64,000 nucleotides of DNA from CAVPMW01 sp963706515. GTDB taxonomy: Bacteria > Chloroflexota > Anaerolineae > Anaerolineales > UBA4823. The stretch's first letter is position 1. Every line of letters begins with the position of its first letter. Position numbers and translations under genes: made by a program. The notes beneath the pieces were generated by a model that ran no database searches, was not told the origin of the DNA, and saw nothing but the letters and a program-made list of their open reading frames with translations. Positions 30,154 through 39,792 of this stretch are shown piece after piece. Location: NCBI GenBank assembly GCA_963706515.1, contig CAVPMW010000007.1, positions 1-64,000 on the forward strand. The letters are read 5' to 3'.

Positions 30154-31306
30154 ATGTCCATCATTAATCAAGCCACCATCACCACCAACGGCGTGGTCCG
30201 CCCGACCCTGGTCGAGGTAAATCTGGATCGCCTGGCGAGCAACTTCCAGGCTGTTCGTGATAAAGTGGCGCCTGCCAGGATCATGCCCATCCTTAAAGCC
30301 AACGCCTACGGGCACGGCTTGATCGAGGTCGCCCGCCACATGGTGGCGCTGGGGGCTGACTGCCTGGGCGTGGCGGTCCTGGAAGAAGGCATCCTGCTGC
30401 GCGAGCAGGGAATTCGAAGCTCCCATCCTGGTGCTGGGCGGCATCCTGGGCAACCAGGTCCCGCTTTTTTTGAAGCACAACCTGACCCTGACCGCCTCGT
30501 CGGTCGATAAACTGGAGCAGATCGAGGCAGCTGCCGAAGAGCAGGGGGTCCTGGCGAAGGTCCATCTTGAAGATCGATACGGGGATGGAACGCATCGGGG
30601 TGCATTATTACAGCGCGACCAGCCTGCTTGAAGCCAGCTTACATTGCCGCCACATCCAGATTGATGGGATCTTCTCCCACTTCGCCAATGCGGATGCAAC
30701 CGATTTGAGCGATGCCCGCCTGCAGCTCGAGCACTTCCAGGAAGTGCTGCGGTTCTACGAGCGCCACGGCTTGCCAGTACCCCTGCGCCACATGGCGAAC
30801 TCTGCAGCCATCCTGCAGCTTCCCGAGAGCTATTTCGACCTGGTCCGCCCGGCATCCTGCTTTACGGGGTCTATCCCTCGCCAGAGGTCGCCCGTACGGT
30901 CGTGGTGCGCCCGGCGCTCTCCTGGAAATCGCACGTGGTTTATTTCAAAGTCATCCTGCCCGGGCACCCGGTCGGTTACGGCTCCACCTGGCAAAGCGAC
31001 CATATGGTGCGCGCGGTGACCGTGCCCGTCGGCTACGGCGACGGCTACTTCCGCAGCATGTCGCATAAAGCCCAGGTGATCATCCGCGGTAAGCGCTACC
31101 CGGTGGTCGGGCGCTTCTCCATGGACCAGATCGTGGTCAATATCGAATGGGATTCTGCCTTCAACGATGACGAAGTTATCCTGGTCGGTGAAAGTGGGGA
31201 CCAATGCATCACCGTTGAAGAATTGGCCGGATGGGCAGGGACGATCCCCTACGAGGTTCTGACCAACATCAATACGCGGGTACCCAGGATTTACGTGCGA
31301 GGATAA
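30154..31306 (+). CDS. alr: Alanine racemase (frameshifted)
   Basis: ATG 30154. RPTLVEVNLDRLASNFQAVRDKV and MPILKANAYGHG contain the PLP-binding lysine (KANAYGHG). After frame changes near 30412 and 30565 the protein continues KIDTGMERIGVHY and IFSHFANAD, then changes again near 30850 into PALSWKSHVVYFKVI, VPVGYGDGYFRSM (with the second catalytic residue, Tyr) and GRFSMDQIVVNI. The three shifts are each one base, and the stitched length is about 384 residues. It interconverts L- and D-alanine for peptidoglycan. Not obviously in an operon with ileS because a hairpin separates them. Confidence 0.92.
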
Positions 31307-31379
31307 TGCCGCCAAATTGTCACAATCTTGCGCTGAGCGGTGTTACTTGTATGGAAGCGTGCAAGCGCAGAGGTAAACT

Positions 31380-31919
31380 GTGGATTTGGCAGCCAAGGAG
31401 CTTAGAAAAATATCTTCGCAGGAACTCGATTCCGGCTTAGACGGACTATTCCAGCAGTATTGGACCCCGCTTTGTCACCTGCTCTACCGCCTGACGGGCG
31501 ATTGGGATGAAGCCGAAGACCTGACCCTGGATGCGTTTCTGCGCTGGCACCGCCAACCGCCTGACCGGCAGGACCAACCCGGAAGCTGGCTGTACCGCGT
31601 GGGCACCAACCTGGCGCTGAATGCCCTGCGCTCCAAGAAACGCCGCCTGCGCTACGAGCTGCAAGGTGAGCTTGCCCGGTCCGGCGAAGATCCAGCCGAG
31701 CTGGCTGAGAGCCGCATGGAGCGCGAGCGCGTCCGCCTGGCTCTCGCCGAGCTCAAACCCCGCTCCGCGCAAATTCTGATCTTGCGCCATTCAGGTTTTT
31801 CGTACTCAGAGATCGCAGCCATCCTAAAAGTCGCCCCGAGCTCAGTTGGCGCACTGCTGGCGCGAGCCAGCACAGAGTTCGAAGGCCATTATCGCCGTCT
31901 GGAAGGAGAAGGAGGTTGA
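31380..31919 (+). CDS. ECF-type RNA polymerase sigma factor
   Basis: GTG 31380, 179 residues. Region 2 reads LFQQYWTPLCHLLYRLTGDWDEAEDLTLDAFLRWHR, with the conserved D-x-A-E-D-L-T/V element, and region 4 has RSAQILILRHSGFSYSEIAAILKVAPSSVGALLARA, a helix-turn-helix for -35 recognition. It lacks region 3, as expected for group 4 sigma factors. The gene overlaps closely with a zinc-finger anti-sigma gene two bases downstream, the usual sigma/anti-sigma pairing. Target genes unknown; an ABC exporter follows. Confidence 0.9.
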   Translation: MDLAAKELRKISSQELDSGLDGLFQQYWTPLCHLLYRLTGDWDEAEDLTLDAFLRWHRQPPDRQDQPGSWLYRVGTNLALNALRSKKRRLRYELQGELARSGEDPAELAESRMERERVRLALAELKPRSAQILILRHSGFSYSEIAAILKVAPSSVGALLARASTEFEGHYRRLEGEGG

Positions 31920-31921
31920 CC

Positions 31922-33103
31922 ATGCATCCACCCGTAGGTGAGCTACAGGCATTCATTGACCAGGAGCTGCCGCCTGAAAGACTGACCCAAATCGGGGATC
32001 ACCTGGCCTCCTGCAGTGCCTGCCAGAGCCGCCTGGCAGAGCTCCAGACCAGGGGGAGCCAGGTGGGAAAGAAGTTGGCTCGCCTGGAACCCAGCGGGAG
32101 CGAGCACCCGCTGCCCATTTCATCTGCCTATAACCGCTATCAGCAACAGCTCAATAAAGAACAGGAGACTAATTCTATGTGGAAAAATCTATTTACCGGT
32201 CGGGCGCGCCTGGTCTGGGTGATCGTGATCGTACTGGGCATCTTCGCCGTGACCATGGCATTTCCCTCTGCCCAGGCAATCGCCAATAATTTCTTGGGAT
32301 TGTTCCGGGTGCAGAAAGTGGTAGTCCTTCCGGTCGACCCAGGCGCTCTGCCCAGCGAGCTGGGGTCCTCTGCGCAGCTCGAAGCGCTGATGTCGGATGA
32401 CGTCAAAATCGAAAACCACAGCCAGGCGCAGGAAGTCGCGAGTGCTACAGAGGCCAGCTCTCTGGCGGATATTCCCGTGCGCTTACCCACCGTGCAGGAC
32501 TCGGCGCAGGCGCTGCTCGTTCAGCCAGGCGGCAGGGTGACCATCACGATCGACGTCGCTCGAATGCGCGCCCTTCTCCAGGAAATCGGGCGTGCGGATA
32601 TCCAGGTACCTCAAAATCTGGACGGAGAGCACGTGGTCGTCGATATTCCCTCGGCAGTGATTGCCCGCTATGGCAAGTGTGAGACGGACTCCGCGCCCGG
32701 CGGCAAACCGGGGCGCGGCCCGGATTCACCCGACCAGCTCCCGCTCAGTCATTGCACGATCCTCAGCCAGATGAAGAGCCCGGTCGTCTCTGCCCCTCCG
32801 GACCTGGATATCAACCAGGTCGGTCAGGCATTCTTGCAGGTGCTGGGTATGACTCCCGAAGAGGCCCTCAGCTTCTCGCAAACAGTGGATTGGACGACGA
32901 CCTTCGTTATCCCTATCCCGCGCTACGACGCAAACTATGAAGATGTGGTCGTCGATGGCGTCCCTGCTACCTTGATCACCCGTGGTCCAGCCGGCCATGT
33001 TGCCTCGTTCCTCCTGATTTGGATCAAGGACGATATCCTCTACTCCCTCAGCGGTCCGGGAGATAGCGCCAAGGCAATGGAGATTGCTGGCTCACTTCAA
33101 TAA
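31922..33103 (+). CDS. Transmembrane zf-HC2 anti-sigma factor
   Basis: ATG 31922 sits two bases after the sigma stop, behind gaaggagg inside the sigma gene. 393 residues. The N-terminal HxxxCxxC zinc motif (HLASCSACQSRLAEL) is the anti-sigma ZAS domain that binds the ECF factor. A transmembrane helix near residue 93-112 (LVWVIVIVLGIFAVTMAF) leads to an extracytoplasmic domain of about 270 residues with no close family that I recognise. That outer domain has two cysteines (YGKC, LSHC) about 27 residues apart that could form a disulfide. It would hold the sigma factor until an outside signal arrives. Confidence 0.85.
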   Translation: MHPPVGELQAFIDQELPPERLTQIGDHLASCSACQSRLAELQTRGSQVGKKLARLEPSGSEHPLPISSAYNRYQQQLNKEQETNSMWKNLFTGRARLVWVIVIVLGIFAVTMAFPSAQAIANNFLGLFRVQKVVVLPVDPGALPSELGSSAQLEALMSDDVKIENHSQAQEVASATEASSLADIPVRLPTVQDSAQALLVQPGGRVTITIDVARMRALLQEIGRADIQVPQNLDGEHVVVDIPSAVIARYGKCETDSAPGGKPGRGPDSPDQLPLSHCTILSQMKSPVVSAPPDLDINQVGQAFLQVLGMTPEEALSFSQTVDWTTTFVIPIPRYDANYEDVVVDGVPATLITRGPAGHVASFLLIWIKDDILYSLSGPGDSAKAMEIAGSLQ

Positions 33104-33170
33104 TTATGGCAGATTACCAGCCAGTGAATTTCCTTCGAGTGAATACTGTATCGATCTAATTTCAGCTAAG

Positions 33171-33214
33171 AATGGGATACCTGCGGTGATGCATTCCCGC
33201 AGGTATCCCATTTT
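33171..33214 (+). terminator. Intrinsic terminator
   Basis: Perfect inverted repeat with 16-base arms (aatgggatacctgcgg / ccgcaggtatcccatt) and a loop of about 10 bases, followed by ttttg. Ends the sigma/anti-sigma unit. Confidence 0.85.
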
Positions 33215-33290
33215 GTTTGGAGATCAGCGACTCGCCCGATTCGACTCATTTTGGAGTTAAAATCGTCCCTTAGGATTGCTTTTTGCCTGG

Positions 33291-34235
33291 ATGCGCCTCA
33301 TGGATGACCCAGTTGCTCCCATCGAAGTACGCGGCTTGCGTAAAACTTTCAACGAGAAAGTTGCCGTTGAAGACCTGACCCTACGTGTCGAGCGCGGGGA
33401 GGTATTCGGTTTCTTGGGACCGAATGGCGCGGGTAAAACGACTTCGGTCAAAATGCTGCTGGGCTTGATCCGGCCCAGCGGAGGAGAAGGATACTTGTTT
33501 GGCGCTCCCTTGGGGACTCCATCCACCCGAGCGCGGGTCGGCTTTCTACCGGAACATTTCCGCTTCCACGATTGGCTTTCCGGGTGGGAATTCTTGGAGC
33601 TGCACGGCAGCCTTTACCGGATGCCTCGCCGCCAATTAACGGAGCGCATTGCCGAGCTTCTCGAGCTGGTCAGCCTGACCCCGCACGCTGAAAAAAAGCT
33701 GAAAACCTATTCGAAAGGGATGCTCCAACGGGTTGGCCTGGCCCAGGCCCTGCTGAACCAGCCGGACCTGGTAATTCTGGACGAGCCCACCTCCGGACTT
33801 GACCCTGTAGGCCGGCGGCTGGTGCGCGACATTATCCGAGACCTGCGCCAGCAAGGCACCACAGTTTTCCTGAATTCGCATCTATTAAGTGAAGTCGAGA
33901 TCACCTGCGATCGCGTCGCCTTTATTAAAAATGGGGTGATCGTTAAGGTCAGCCCGCTGAGCCGCCTGGTAGAGGGCGACCTCAGCGTTCAAGTGCGCGC
34001 CCATAAGCTCACTGCCGAGATTGCCGCTGGGCTAAACCGTTGGAGTCAGGAAGTGCGTTTCGACCAGAGTGGAGCAGGCGAGCACCTTAACCTTACGGTC
34101 CATCACGAAGAAGTAATACCTGCCATCAACCGTTACCTGGTGGAAAATGGCGTTGAAGTATACAGCTTGCAGACCCAGCAAATATCCCTGGAAGATCTTT
34201 TCATTAAGATAGTCGGGACGGACGGGGGGCTTTGA
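33291..34235 (+). CDS. ABC-2 exporter ATP-binding protein
   Basis: ATG 33291 (a second ATG at 33300 is equally possible). About 314 residues. Walker A GPNGAGKTTSV, signature YSKGMLQRVGLAQALL (KGM in place of the usual SGG, as in many ABC-2 ATPases), Walker B DLVILDEPTSGLDP and the H-loop NSHLLSE are all present. The C-terminal DUF4162-like extension (RLVEGDLSVQVRAHKL) is common in this group. It powers the permease encoded immediately downstream, whose start overlaps this stop region. Substrate unknown; context with an ECF pair suggests envelope stress export. Confidence 0.9.
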   Translation: MRLMDDPVAPIEVRGLRKTFNEKVAVEDLTLRVERGEVFGFLGPNGAGKTTSVKMLLGLIRPSGGEGYLFGAPLGTPSTRARVGFLPEHFRFHDWLSGWEFLELHGSLYRMPRRQLTERIAELLELVSLTPHAEKKLKTYSKGMLQRVGLAQALLNQPDLVILDEPTSGLDPVGRRLVRDIIRDLRQQGTTVFLNSHLLSEVEITCDRVAFIKNGVIVKVSPLSRLVEGDLSVQVRAHKLTAEIAAGLNRWSQEVRFDQSGAGEHLNLTVHHEEVIPAINRYLVENGVEVYSLQTQQISLEDLFIKIVGTDGGL

Positions 34236-34237
34236 GC

Positions 34238-35095
34238 ATGGCTGAGGCAAGCTCCCCGCGCAGGGACCCCGCCACGCTGGTCATTGCCCGGCTCACCTTC
34301 CGCGAAGCGTCTCGCCGTTGGGTGCTCTGGGCAGCGCTGATCCTTGGATTAATTTTCCTGGCAGTATATGCCATCGGCTTTTACGAAATCCATAAGGACG
34401 TCATACTCCATTCTAACCGGCTGGAGTCTACCGAGATTTTCAATTTCCTGCTCATGGCTGGCCTGTATGCGGTCAACTTCCTTACATTAATCATGGCTGT
34501 ATTGACCTCCGTTGATACATTATCCGGCGAGATTGCCTCAGGGACGATTCACACCATCGTCAGCAAGCCTCTCCGCCGCTGGGAAGTGGTCATGGGCAAA
34601 TGGTTAGGTTATACGGGCATGCTCACCTTATACCTGCTGCTGATGGCTGGCGGTGTGATGGCGATTGTTTACGTTATCTCGGGTTATACCGCTCCGAATA
34701 TGCTCCGCGGCCTGGCTTTGCTCTGGCTGAACGTGAACATATTCCTGAGCGTCTCCTTGTGCGGAGGGACCATCCTCTCTACTCTTGCCAACGGCGTGCT
34801 GGTTTTCGGGCTTTACGGGATCGCCTTCATCGGTGGGTGGATCGAGCAGTTTGGCTCTTTCTTGAACAACCAGACTGCGATTAATATTGGGATTATTTCC
34901 AGCCTGTTGATCCCCAGTGAAGCCCTTTGGAAGCGGATGGTGCACGAGATGGAATCGCCGCTGGTCGGGGCAATTGGCTTCACGCCTTTCTCCTCGCTTT
35001 CTACACCCAGCCTGCTGATGGTTGCCTATGCAGTGGTTTATTGTATGGTTGCCCTTGTGCTCGCTGTCCGCTTTTTTAACCGGCGCGATCTGTGA
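34238..35095 (+). CDS. ABC-2 family permease
   Basis: ATG 34238, two bases after the ATPase stop (an in-frame TTG at 34232 is also possible). 285 residues with about six transmembrane helices: VLWAALILGLIFLAVYAIGF, a second near FLLMAGLYAVNFLTLIMAVLTS, and others to the C-terminus. TLSGEIASGTIHTIVSKPLRRWEVVMGKWLGY is the conserved cytosolic coupling segment of ABC-2 permeases. Forms an exporter with the preceding ATPase. Confidence 0.88.
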   Translation: MAEASSPRRDPATLVIARLTFREASRRWVLWAALILGLIFLAVYAIGFYEIHKDVILHSNRLESTEIFNFLLMAGLYAVNFLTLIMAVLTSVDTLSGEIASGTIHTIVSKPLRRWEVVMGKWLGYTGMLTLYLLLMAGGVMAIVYVISGYTAPNMLRGLALLWLNVNIFLSVSLCGGTILSTLANGVLVFGLYGIAFIGGWIEQFGSFLNNQTAINIGIISSLLIPSEALWKRMVHEMESPLVGAIGFTPFSSLSTPSLLMVAYAVVYCMVALVLAVRFFNRRDL

Positions 35096-35305
35096 TCGCC
35101 GGTCTCTGTTAAAATCGATTTACGCTTTCCGCCGGCTCAGGCAAGTAAGTCCCCATTTTTCGCAAAAAAACATTCTTTCTCCGGGCGATTTTCTGGAGAA
35201 ATGTCGTCGAATTTAATAATTTCGATTGATTCAGCAATCCAATCCGGGGGAATCAGCGTATATTTAGCATATTGTAATCGGATGAATGGTACAATTTTTA
35301 TCAAA

Positions 35306-37559
35306 ATGGATCAATTTCGGGACTTTGACCGTAAGATAATCACGAAACTGCGCATGAAATGGGCGTTCTTTGCCTTGCTCGGCGCAGCTTTCCTTCTCGC
35401 TTCCTATATGCTCCTGAAGGTGATTTGGGGACCTGCTCAAGCTCTGCGCTGGTTAGGGCTGGCTCTCCTTGCTGTTCATCTATGTGTTGGTCGCTTTCTG
35501 GCGTGGGCTCCCCTACAATCGCCGCCTGGATGAATCTCAGCTGCTGCCGGACCTGGGTCCAGGAAACGTGGTGACCCTGGCGCGTGGGCTGCTCACCGCG
35601 GCGTTAGTCGGGTTCATATTATCGCCACAACCGCAAGGCTGGCTGGCATGGATGCCGGGCGTGCTCTACACCCTGGTCTGCATCGCGGATTTTCTGGATG
35701 GTTACCTGGCGCGGGTTACACACCGGGTTACCGGGTTGGGTGAACGCCTGGACCTCAGCCTGGATGGGTTGGGAGTGCTGATCGCCTCCGTGCTCGTCGT
35801 TCAGTACGGTCAGGCGCCCCGCTGGTTTGTCCTGGTCGGTCTTGCTCGCTATTTATTCTTAGCTGGGATCTGGATCCGCAAGCAGCTGGGTATGACCGTC
35901 TTCGACCTGCCGCCCAGCAACTTCCGCCGCGGCATCGCCGGCCTGATGATGGATTTCATGGCTGTGCTTCTGTTTCCCATATTTTCACCTCCTGCCTCCC
36001 TGGTAGGAGCTTCCCTGTTTGCCATCCCATTTTTCGCCCGGTTCTTACTCGACTGGCTGTATGTCAGTGGGGTCATTTCTCCCCTGAAAGTCAGGCTCCC
36101 CCAGGATTGGCATCAATTCTTACTCCAGCGCTTGCCCTTGGTCCTGCGCGGCGCTATCCTCATCCTTTTTATTTTCAACCTGTTCGCCCTCTATAATGCG
36201 GATACGCCCATCGTTTTCCTCTCGCTTTTGATGATAGCTGTTGCCCTCATTGTCATAGGCGCTGCTGGCAGGACTGCTTCCGCAGCCTGTTTTCTCCTGT
36301 TGGGTTTTGAGCAGGTTTACCTCAGCCCGAACTGGGTCGTGCTCGCCCTCGCCGCGGCCTGCCTGGCGATCTTGTTCCTGGGGACCGGAGAACCCTCTAT
36401 CTGGCAGCCAGAAAACCGTCTCGTGGCGCACCGCCCTGGTGAGCATACAGTAGGGCGGCACAGGGCCGGCGGCAGAGCCAAATTCAGTGAACCGACTGGA
36501 GCGTTTAGCGTGAAATTTGCTGCCTTTTCCCACCGGATTCGCTTTAAGCCCATCTACCTGCTCTGGCTGGTTGCATTGATCCTGGTGGTACGGGTATTCC
36601 GCTCATTTCCGTTGAATGACGTTTGGTTAACGTTGCGCCAGCTCAGCCTGGGTGATATTGTCATTCTGGCAGCAATCAACGTGCTGGTTTTCGCTCTCTT
36701 CACCAGCCGCTGGTGGTTGTTTCTTTCAGCCCTGGGTCAGCGCATCCATTTTCTCTCGTTATTCCGCTACCGCCTGGCTGGGTTCAGTCTCTCTTACTTT
36801 ACACCAGGACCCCAATTTGGCGGTGAGCCGCTCCAGGTATTCTTGACCCGCGAGCGTCAGAATGTCCCCGGCACCAGCGCGGTTGCCGCAATCACTCTGG
36901 ATAAAATGCTGGAGCTGGTGGTAAATTATTCCTTCCTTATCATAGGCATATTACTCACGCTCAAAGTGGGCCTGGGCGGCGGTTCTGTCTCTTTCCGCGT
37001 GCTGCCGTTCGCAATCGTACTGCTCTGTGTGCCTGTGCTTTATTTCGTCGCACTCTGGCTGGGAGTAACGCCGTTTGGGCGTTTGATCGCTTACCTTCCG
37101 TTTCATTTTCTTCAGCAGCGCCGAGCTGCAGTGGTTGAGGCAGAGGCGCGGATCGCAGATTTTATCCGTAACAAGCCGGCAGTCATACTGCTGGCATTCG
37201 GGATTTCGATTGGCGCATGGGGACTGATGGTATTTGAATTCTGGATGATGACGCGCTTGATTGGCTTCCCTCTCTCATTTTTTCAGGTCATTGCTGCCCT
37301 TACCGCAGCGCGTGTGGCCTTTCTGGCGCCCAGTCCGGGTGGGCTGGGTACGTTGGAAGCCAGCCAGGTGATCGCGCTCCAGGCGCTAGGTTTCAGCCCG
37401 GCGCTCGGACTCAGCTTGAGCCTGATCATCCGTGCCCGCGATTTGTGTTTCGGGGCTGTGGGTATGGGGTTCGGCGCATATTACCTCCGAGTCAACCGTC
37501 GCGACAGTATCCCTGTCGAGGCCACGGAGCCTTTAATGGCCGAATCTCTTGTCCATTAA
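35306..37559 (+). CDS. CDP-alcohol phosphatidyltransferase fused to a flippase-like (LPG synthase TM) domain (one frameshift)
   Basis: ATG 35306 with a frame change at about 35466. The first half, about 370 residues, is hydrophobic and carries the CDP-alcohol phosphotransferase motif spread over DFLDGYLARVTHRVTGLGERLD and LSLD (the D-x2-DGxxAR-x8-GxxxD-x3-D type), which builds phospholipids from CDP-diacylglycerol. After a linker at about residue 380-400 a second block of about eight helices follows: SYFTPGPQFGGEPLQVFL, TLDKMLELVVNY and APSPGGLGTLEASQV, the COG0392/UPF0104 family seen in lysyl-phosphatidylglycerol flippases and polyprenol transporters. No stop separates the halves. A fused phospholipid head-group enzyme and lipid translocase is plausible; an erased stop near 36450 is the alternative. 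Confidence 0.75.
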
Positions 37560-37602
37560 TCTCTCAAAATTATATGTTGGAGTTTATTAGGAGGAATTAG
37601 CG

Positions 37603-37947
37603 ATGGAAGCAACGAATACCCGGTTTGGACCCTTACAAATTGGCATTCTCGTCCTGGCTTTAGCCACCGCCTTCATCCACCTCGCGCTGGCATTCACCTC
37701 GCCGACGACATTCAAGATTCTGTTCACTTTGAATGGGCTGGGCTATATTACCTTGACGGTGCTCTATTTCCTGCCTCAGCTTGCCAGGTACCACGGCGTT
37801 GTACGCTGGCTGTTCATCGTTTTTGCTGCAATCACGATCCTGGGCTATTTCGCCCTGAACCTGGGCAGTCTCAGCACCCTGGGCATCATCACCAAGCTCA
37901 TCGAGGTCATATTGATCGTATTGCTGTTCCTGGATAAGCGGAGTTAG
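37603..37947 (+). CDS. Small four-helix membrane protein, unknown function
   Basis: ATG 37603 behind a strong taggagg. 114 residues made of four hydrophobic segments (IGILVLALATAFIHLALAF, ILFTLNGLGYITLTVLYFL, WLFIVFAAITILGYFAL, IITKLIEVILIVLLFLD) joined by short loops; only a few charged residues. No family that I can name with confidence. Same strand and 43 bases after the phosphatidyltransferase-flippase gene, so it may share its transcript. Confidence 0.75.
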   Translation: MEATNTRFGPLQIGILVLALATAFIHLALAFTSPTTFKILFTLNGLGYITLTVLYFLPQLARYHGVVRWLFIVFAAITILGYFALNLGSLSTLGIITKLIEVILIVLLFLDKRS

Positions 37948-38102
37948 GCAGCTGGCTTTAATGTCTCGCTAACTCAAATAAAGTATACTCTGATCGCCAT
38001 TACGGCAATCATTTCTAAAAACATCGCCTGATCATCCGCAGAATAATGATTGTATTCCAGTCAGGATCGAGACGACTGGCGTGCATAGAAAGAAAATTGG
38101 TC

Positions 38103-38714
38103 ATGGACAATCTCGAAGTTTATCGCATGGTCTCCGCCCGAATCCCCACCGAAGAAGGCGAATACCAGCTTTTACTGTACCAGAACAATCAAGACGAGAA
38201 AGAACACCTGGCTTTGGTCATGGGAGAAGTTTTGGGAGGAGAGAACGTTCTGGTGCGGGTTCATTCAGAATGCTTTACAGGTGACTTGCTCGATTCCCGC
38301 CGCTGCGATTGCGGACAACAGCTCCGCCAATCTCTGCAGCTGATCGCCGAGGCAGGTCAGGGGATCCTTTTATATCTCCGTCAAGAAGGGCGCGGCATTG
38401 GCTTGTTAGATAAGCTGCGCGCGTACAACTTGCAGGATCTAGGTTATGATACTGTGGAGGCAAACCTGCTGCTCGGTCACCAGGCAGATGAACGCGATTA
38501 CACAGCGGCGGCGTTGATGCTGACCGATCTGGGCGTCCGCTCGATTAACCTGCTCACCAATAATCCTGCCAAGCTAGACCGGCTGCACGACCTGGGAGTA
38601 GCGGTTAACCAGCGTATCAATATCGATCCGGTGGTGACCGCTGACAACTTCAACTATTTGCTGACCAAGGTCCAGCGAATGAACCACCTGTTGAACCTCA
38701 ACCTAACCGCGTAA
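38103..38714 (+). CDS. ribA: GTP cyclohydrolase II
   Basis: ATG 38103 is chosen by conservation; the frame is open upstream to 38046. 203 residues. VHSECFTGDLLDSRRCDCGQQL holds the three zinc cysteines and LYLRQEGRGIGLLDKLRAYNLQD the catalytic Arg and phosphate-binding region of GTP cyclohydrolase II, with LTNNPAKLDRLHDLGV near the end. It opens GTP to a diamino-pyrimidine for riboflavin synthesis. It is not fused to a RibB domain and no other riboflavin gene lies nearby. The next gene, 46 bases on, is a zinc-free MDR dehydrogenase. No FMN riboswitch is seen upstream. Confidence 0.92.
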   Translation: MDNLEVYRMVSARIPTEEGEYQLLLYQNNQDEKEHLALVMGEVLGGENVLVRVHSECFTGDLLDSRRCDCGQQLRQSLQLIAEAGQGILLYLRQEGRGIGLLDKLRAYNLQDLGYDTVEANLLLGHQADERDYTAAALMLTDLGVRSINLLTNNPAKLDRLHDLGVAVNQRINIDPVVTADNFNYLLTKVQRMNHLLNLNLTA

Positions 38715-38760
38715 ATATTAGCGAAAAAGGAAATGTCGCCCGTATAATTAGCACTAAACC

Positions 38761-39774
38761 TTGAAACGCAAATCCCTCGTCTTCACCGCGCCCGGTGCAG
38801 TCGAAATCCTGGAAGAATCCCTGCCCCCGCCTGCACCTGACCAGGTGCAGGTGCGCACGTTGGTATCTGCAATAAGCTCCGGTACCGAAACCCTGATTTA
38901 TTCCGGTCAATTTCCACGGGGGATGCCCGTGGATGAAACGATCCCCGCTCTGCCGGGTGACCTGGCCTACCCACTAAAGTACGGTTATGCTGCGGTCGGA
39001 GAAGTGGAATCATACGGAAGTGCAGTTGATCCTGCCTGGCAAGACCGCCTGGTCTTTGCCTTTGAGCCTCATCAGAGTCATTTCATTGCCAACCCAGAGC
39101 AGCTTAAGCCTCTACCTGCCGGGATTTCGCCGGAACAAGCGGTGTTCCTTGCAAACATAGAGACCGCTCTAAACCTGGTAATGGATGGCGCCCCTTTGAT
39201 CGGAGAAAATGTGATCGTCTTCGGGCAGGGAGTCGTCGGTCTGCTCGCCACAGCCTTACTGGCTCGTTTTCCGCTGGGCAATCTGCTCACTCTGGATAAT
39301 TTTTCCGACCGCCGGATGCGCTCGCTCGAGCTGGGAGCGCGCCTCAGTTTCGACCCGCAAAATCCGGAGACCGTGGGGGCGATTCGCGACCTGCTGACGG
39401 ACGGCGCGGATTTGACTTTCGAGCTGTCCGGTTCCCCTTCTGCGCTGGATCAGGCGATCGCGGTTACGGGATACAGCGGTCGGGTGATCATCGGATCCTG
39501 GTATGGGCAAAAGCGCGCTGGTTTGGACCTGGGAGGGCGCTTCCATCGCAGCCGCATCCGGCTGGTCAGCAGCCAGGTCAGCACCCTTGCACCGGAGCTG
39601 ACTGGACGCTGGACGAAAGCACGCCGGCTCGAGCTGGCGTGGGAGATGATCCGCAGCCTCCAGCCTGAGCGCTTGATCACCCATCATTTCCCCCTCGAAG
39701 ACGCGCCGGCTGCCTACCGGCTGATCGCCGATCACCCCGAGCCGTCCCTGCAGGTAGTCCTGACTTACAGCTAG
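38761..39774 (+). CDS. MDR-family dehydrogenase lacking catalytic zinc ligands
   Basis: TTG start at 38761; a TATAAT-like element at 38743-38748 sits close enough that the mRNA could be nearly leaderless. 337 residues. The GroES-like N-terminal domain reads VRTLVSAISSGTETLIYSGQFP, with no Cys/His/Glu zinc set, then PLKYGYAAVGEV and the Rossmann part ENVIVFGQGVVGLLATALLARF binding NAD(P), and GADLTFELSGSPSALDQAI. It resembles BchC-type and threonine-dehydrogenase-like zinc-free MDR proteins. Reaction unknown. Its tight downstream position relative to ribA is the main clue. Confidence 0.75.
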   Translation: MKRKSLVFTAPGAVEILEESLPPPAPDQVQVRTLVSAISSGTETLIYSGQFPRGMPVDETIPALPGDLAYPLKYGYAAVGEVESYGSAVDPAWQDRLVFAFEPHQSHFIANPEQLKPLPAGISPEQAVFLANIETALNLVMDGAPLIGENVIVFGQGVVGLLATALLARFPLGNLLTLDNFSDRRMRSLELGARLSFDPQNPETVGAIRDLLTDGADLTFELSGSPSALDQAIAVTGYSGRVIIGSWYGQKRAGLDLGGRFHRSRIRLVSSQVSTLAPELTGRWTKARRLELAWEMIRSLQPERLITHHFPLEDAPAAYRLIADHPEPSLQVVLTYS

Positions 39775-39792
39775 CGTTTTTTTATTGCCCGT

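Noticed and set aside
35079..35103. Terminator after the ABC-2 permease
   Set aside because: The hairpin has short bulged arms and a poor T-run; too weak to list.
37948..38102. FMN riboswitch before ribA
   Set aside because: The conserved FMN element sequences are not present.
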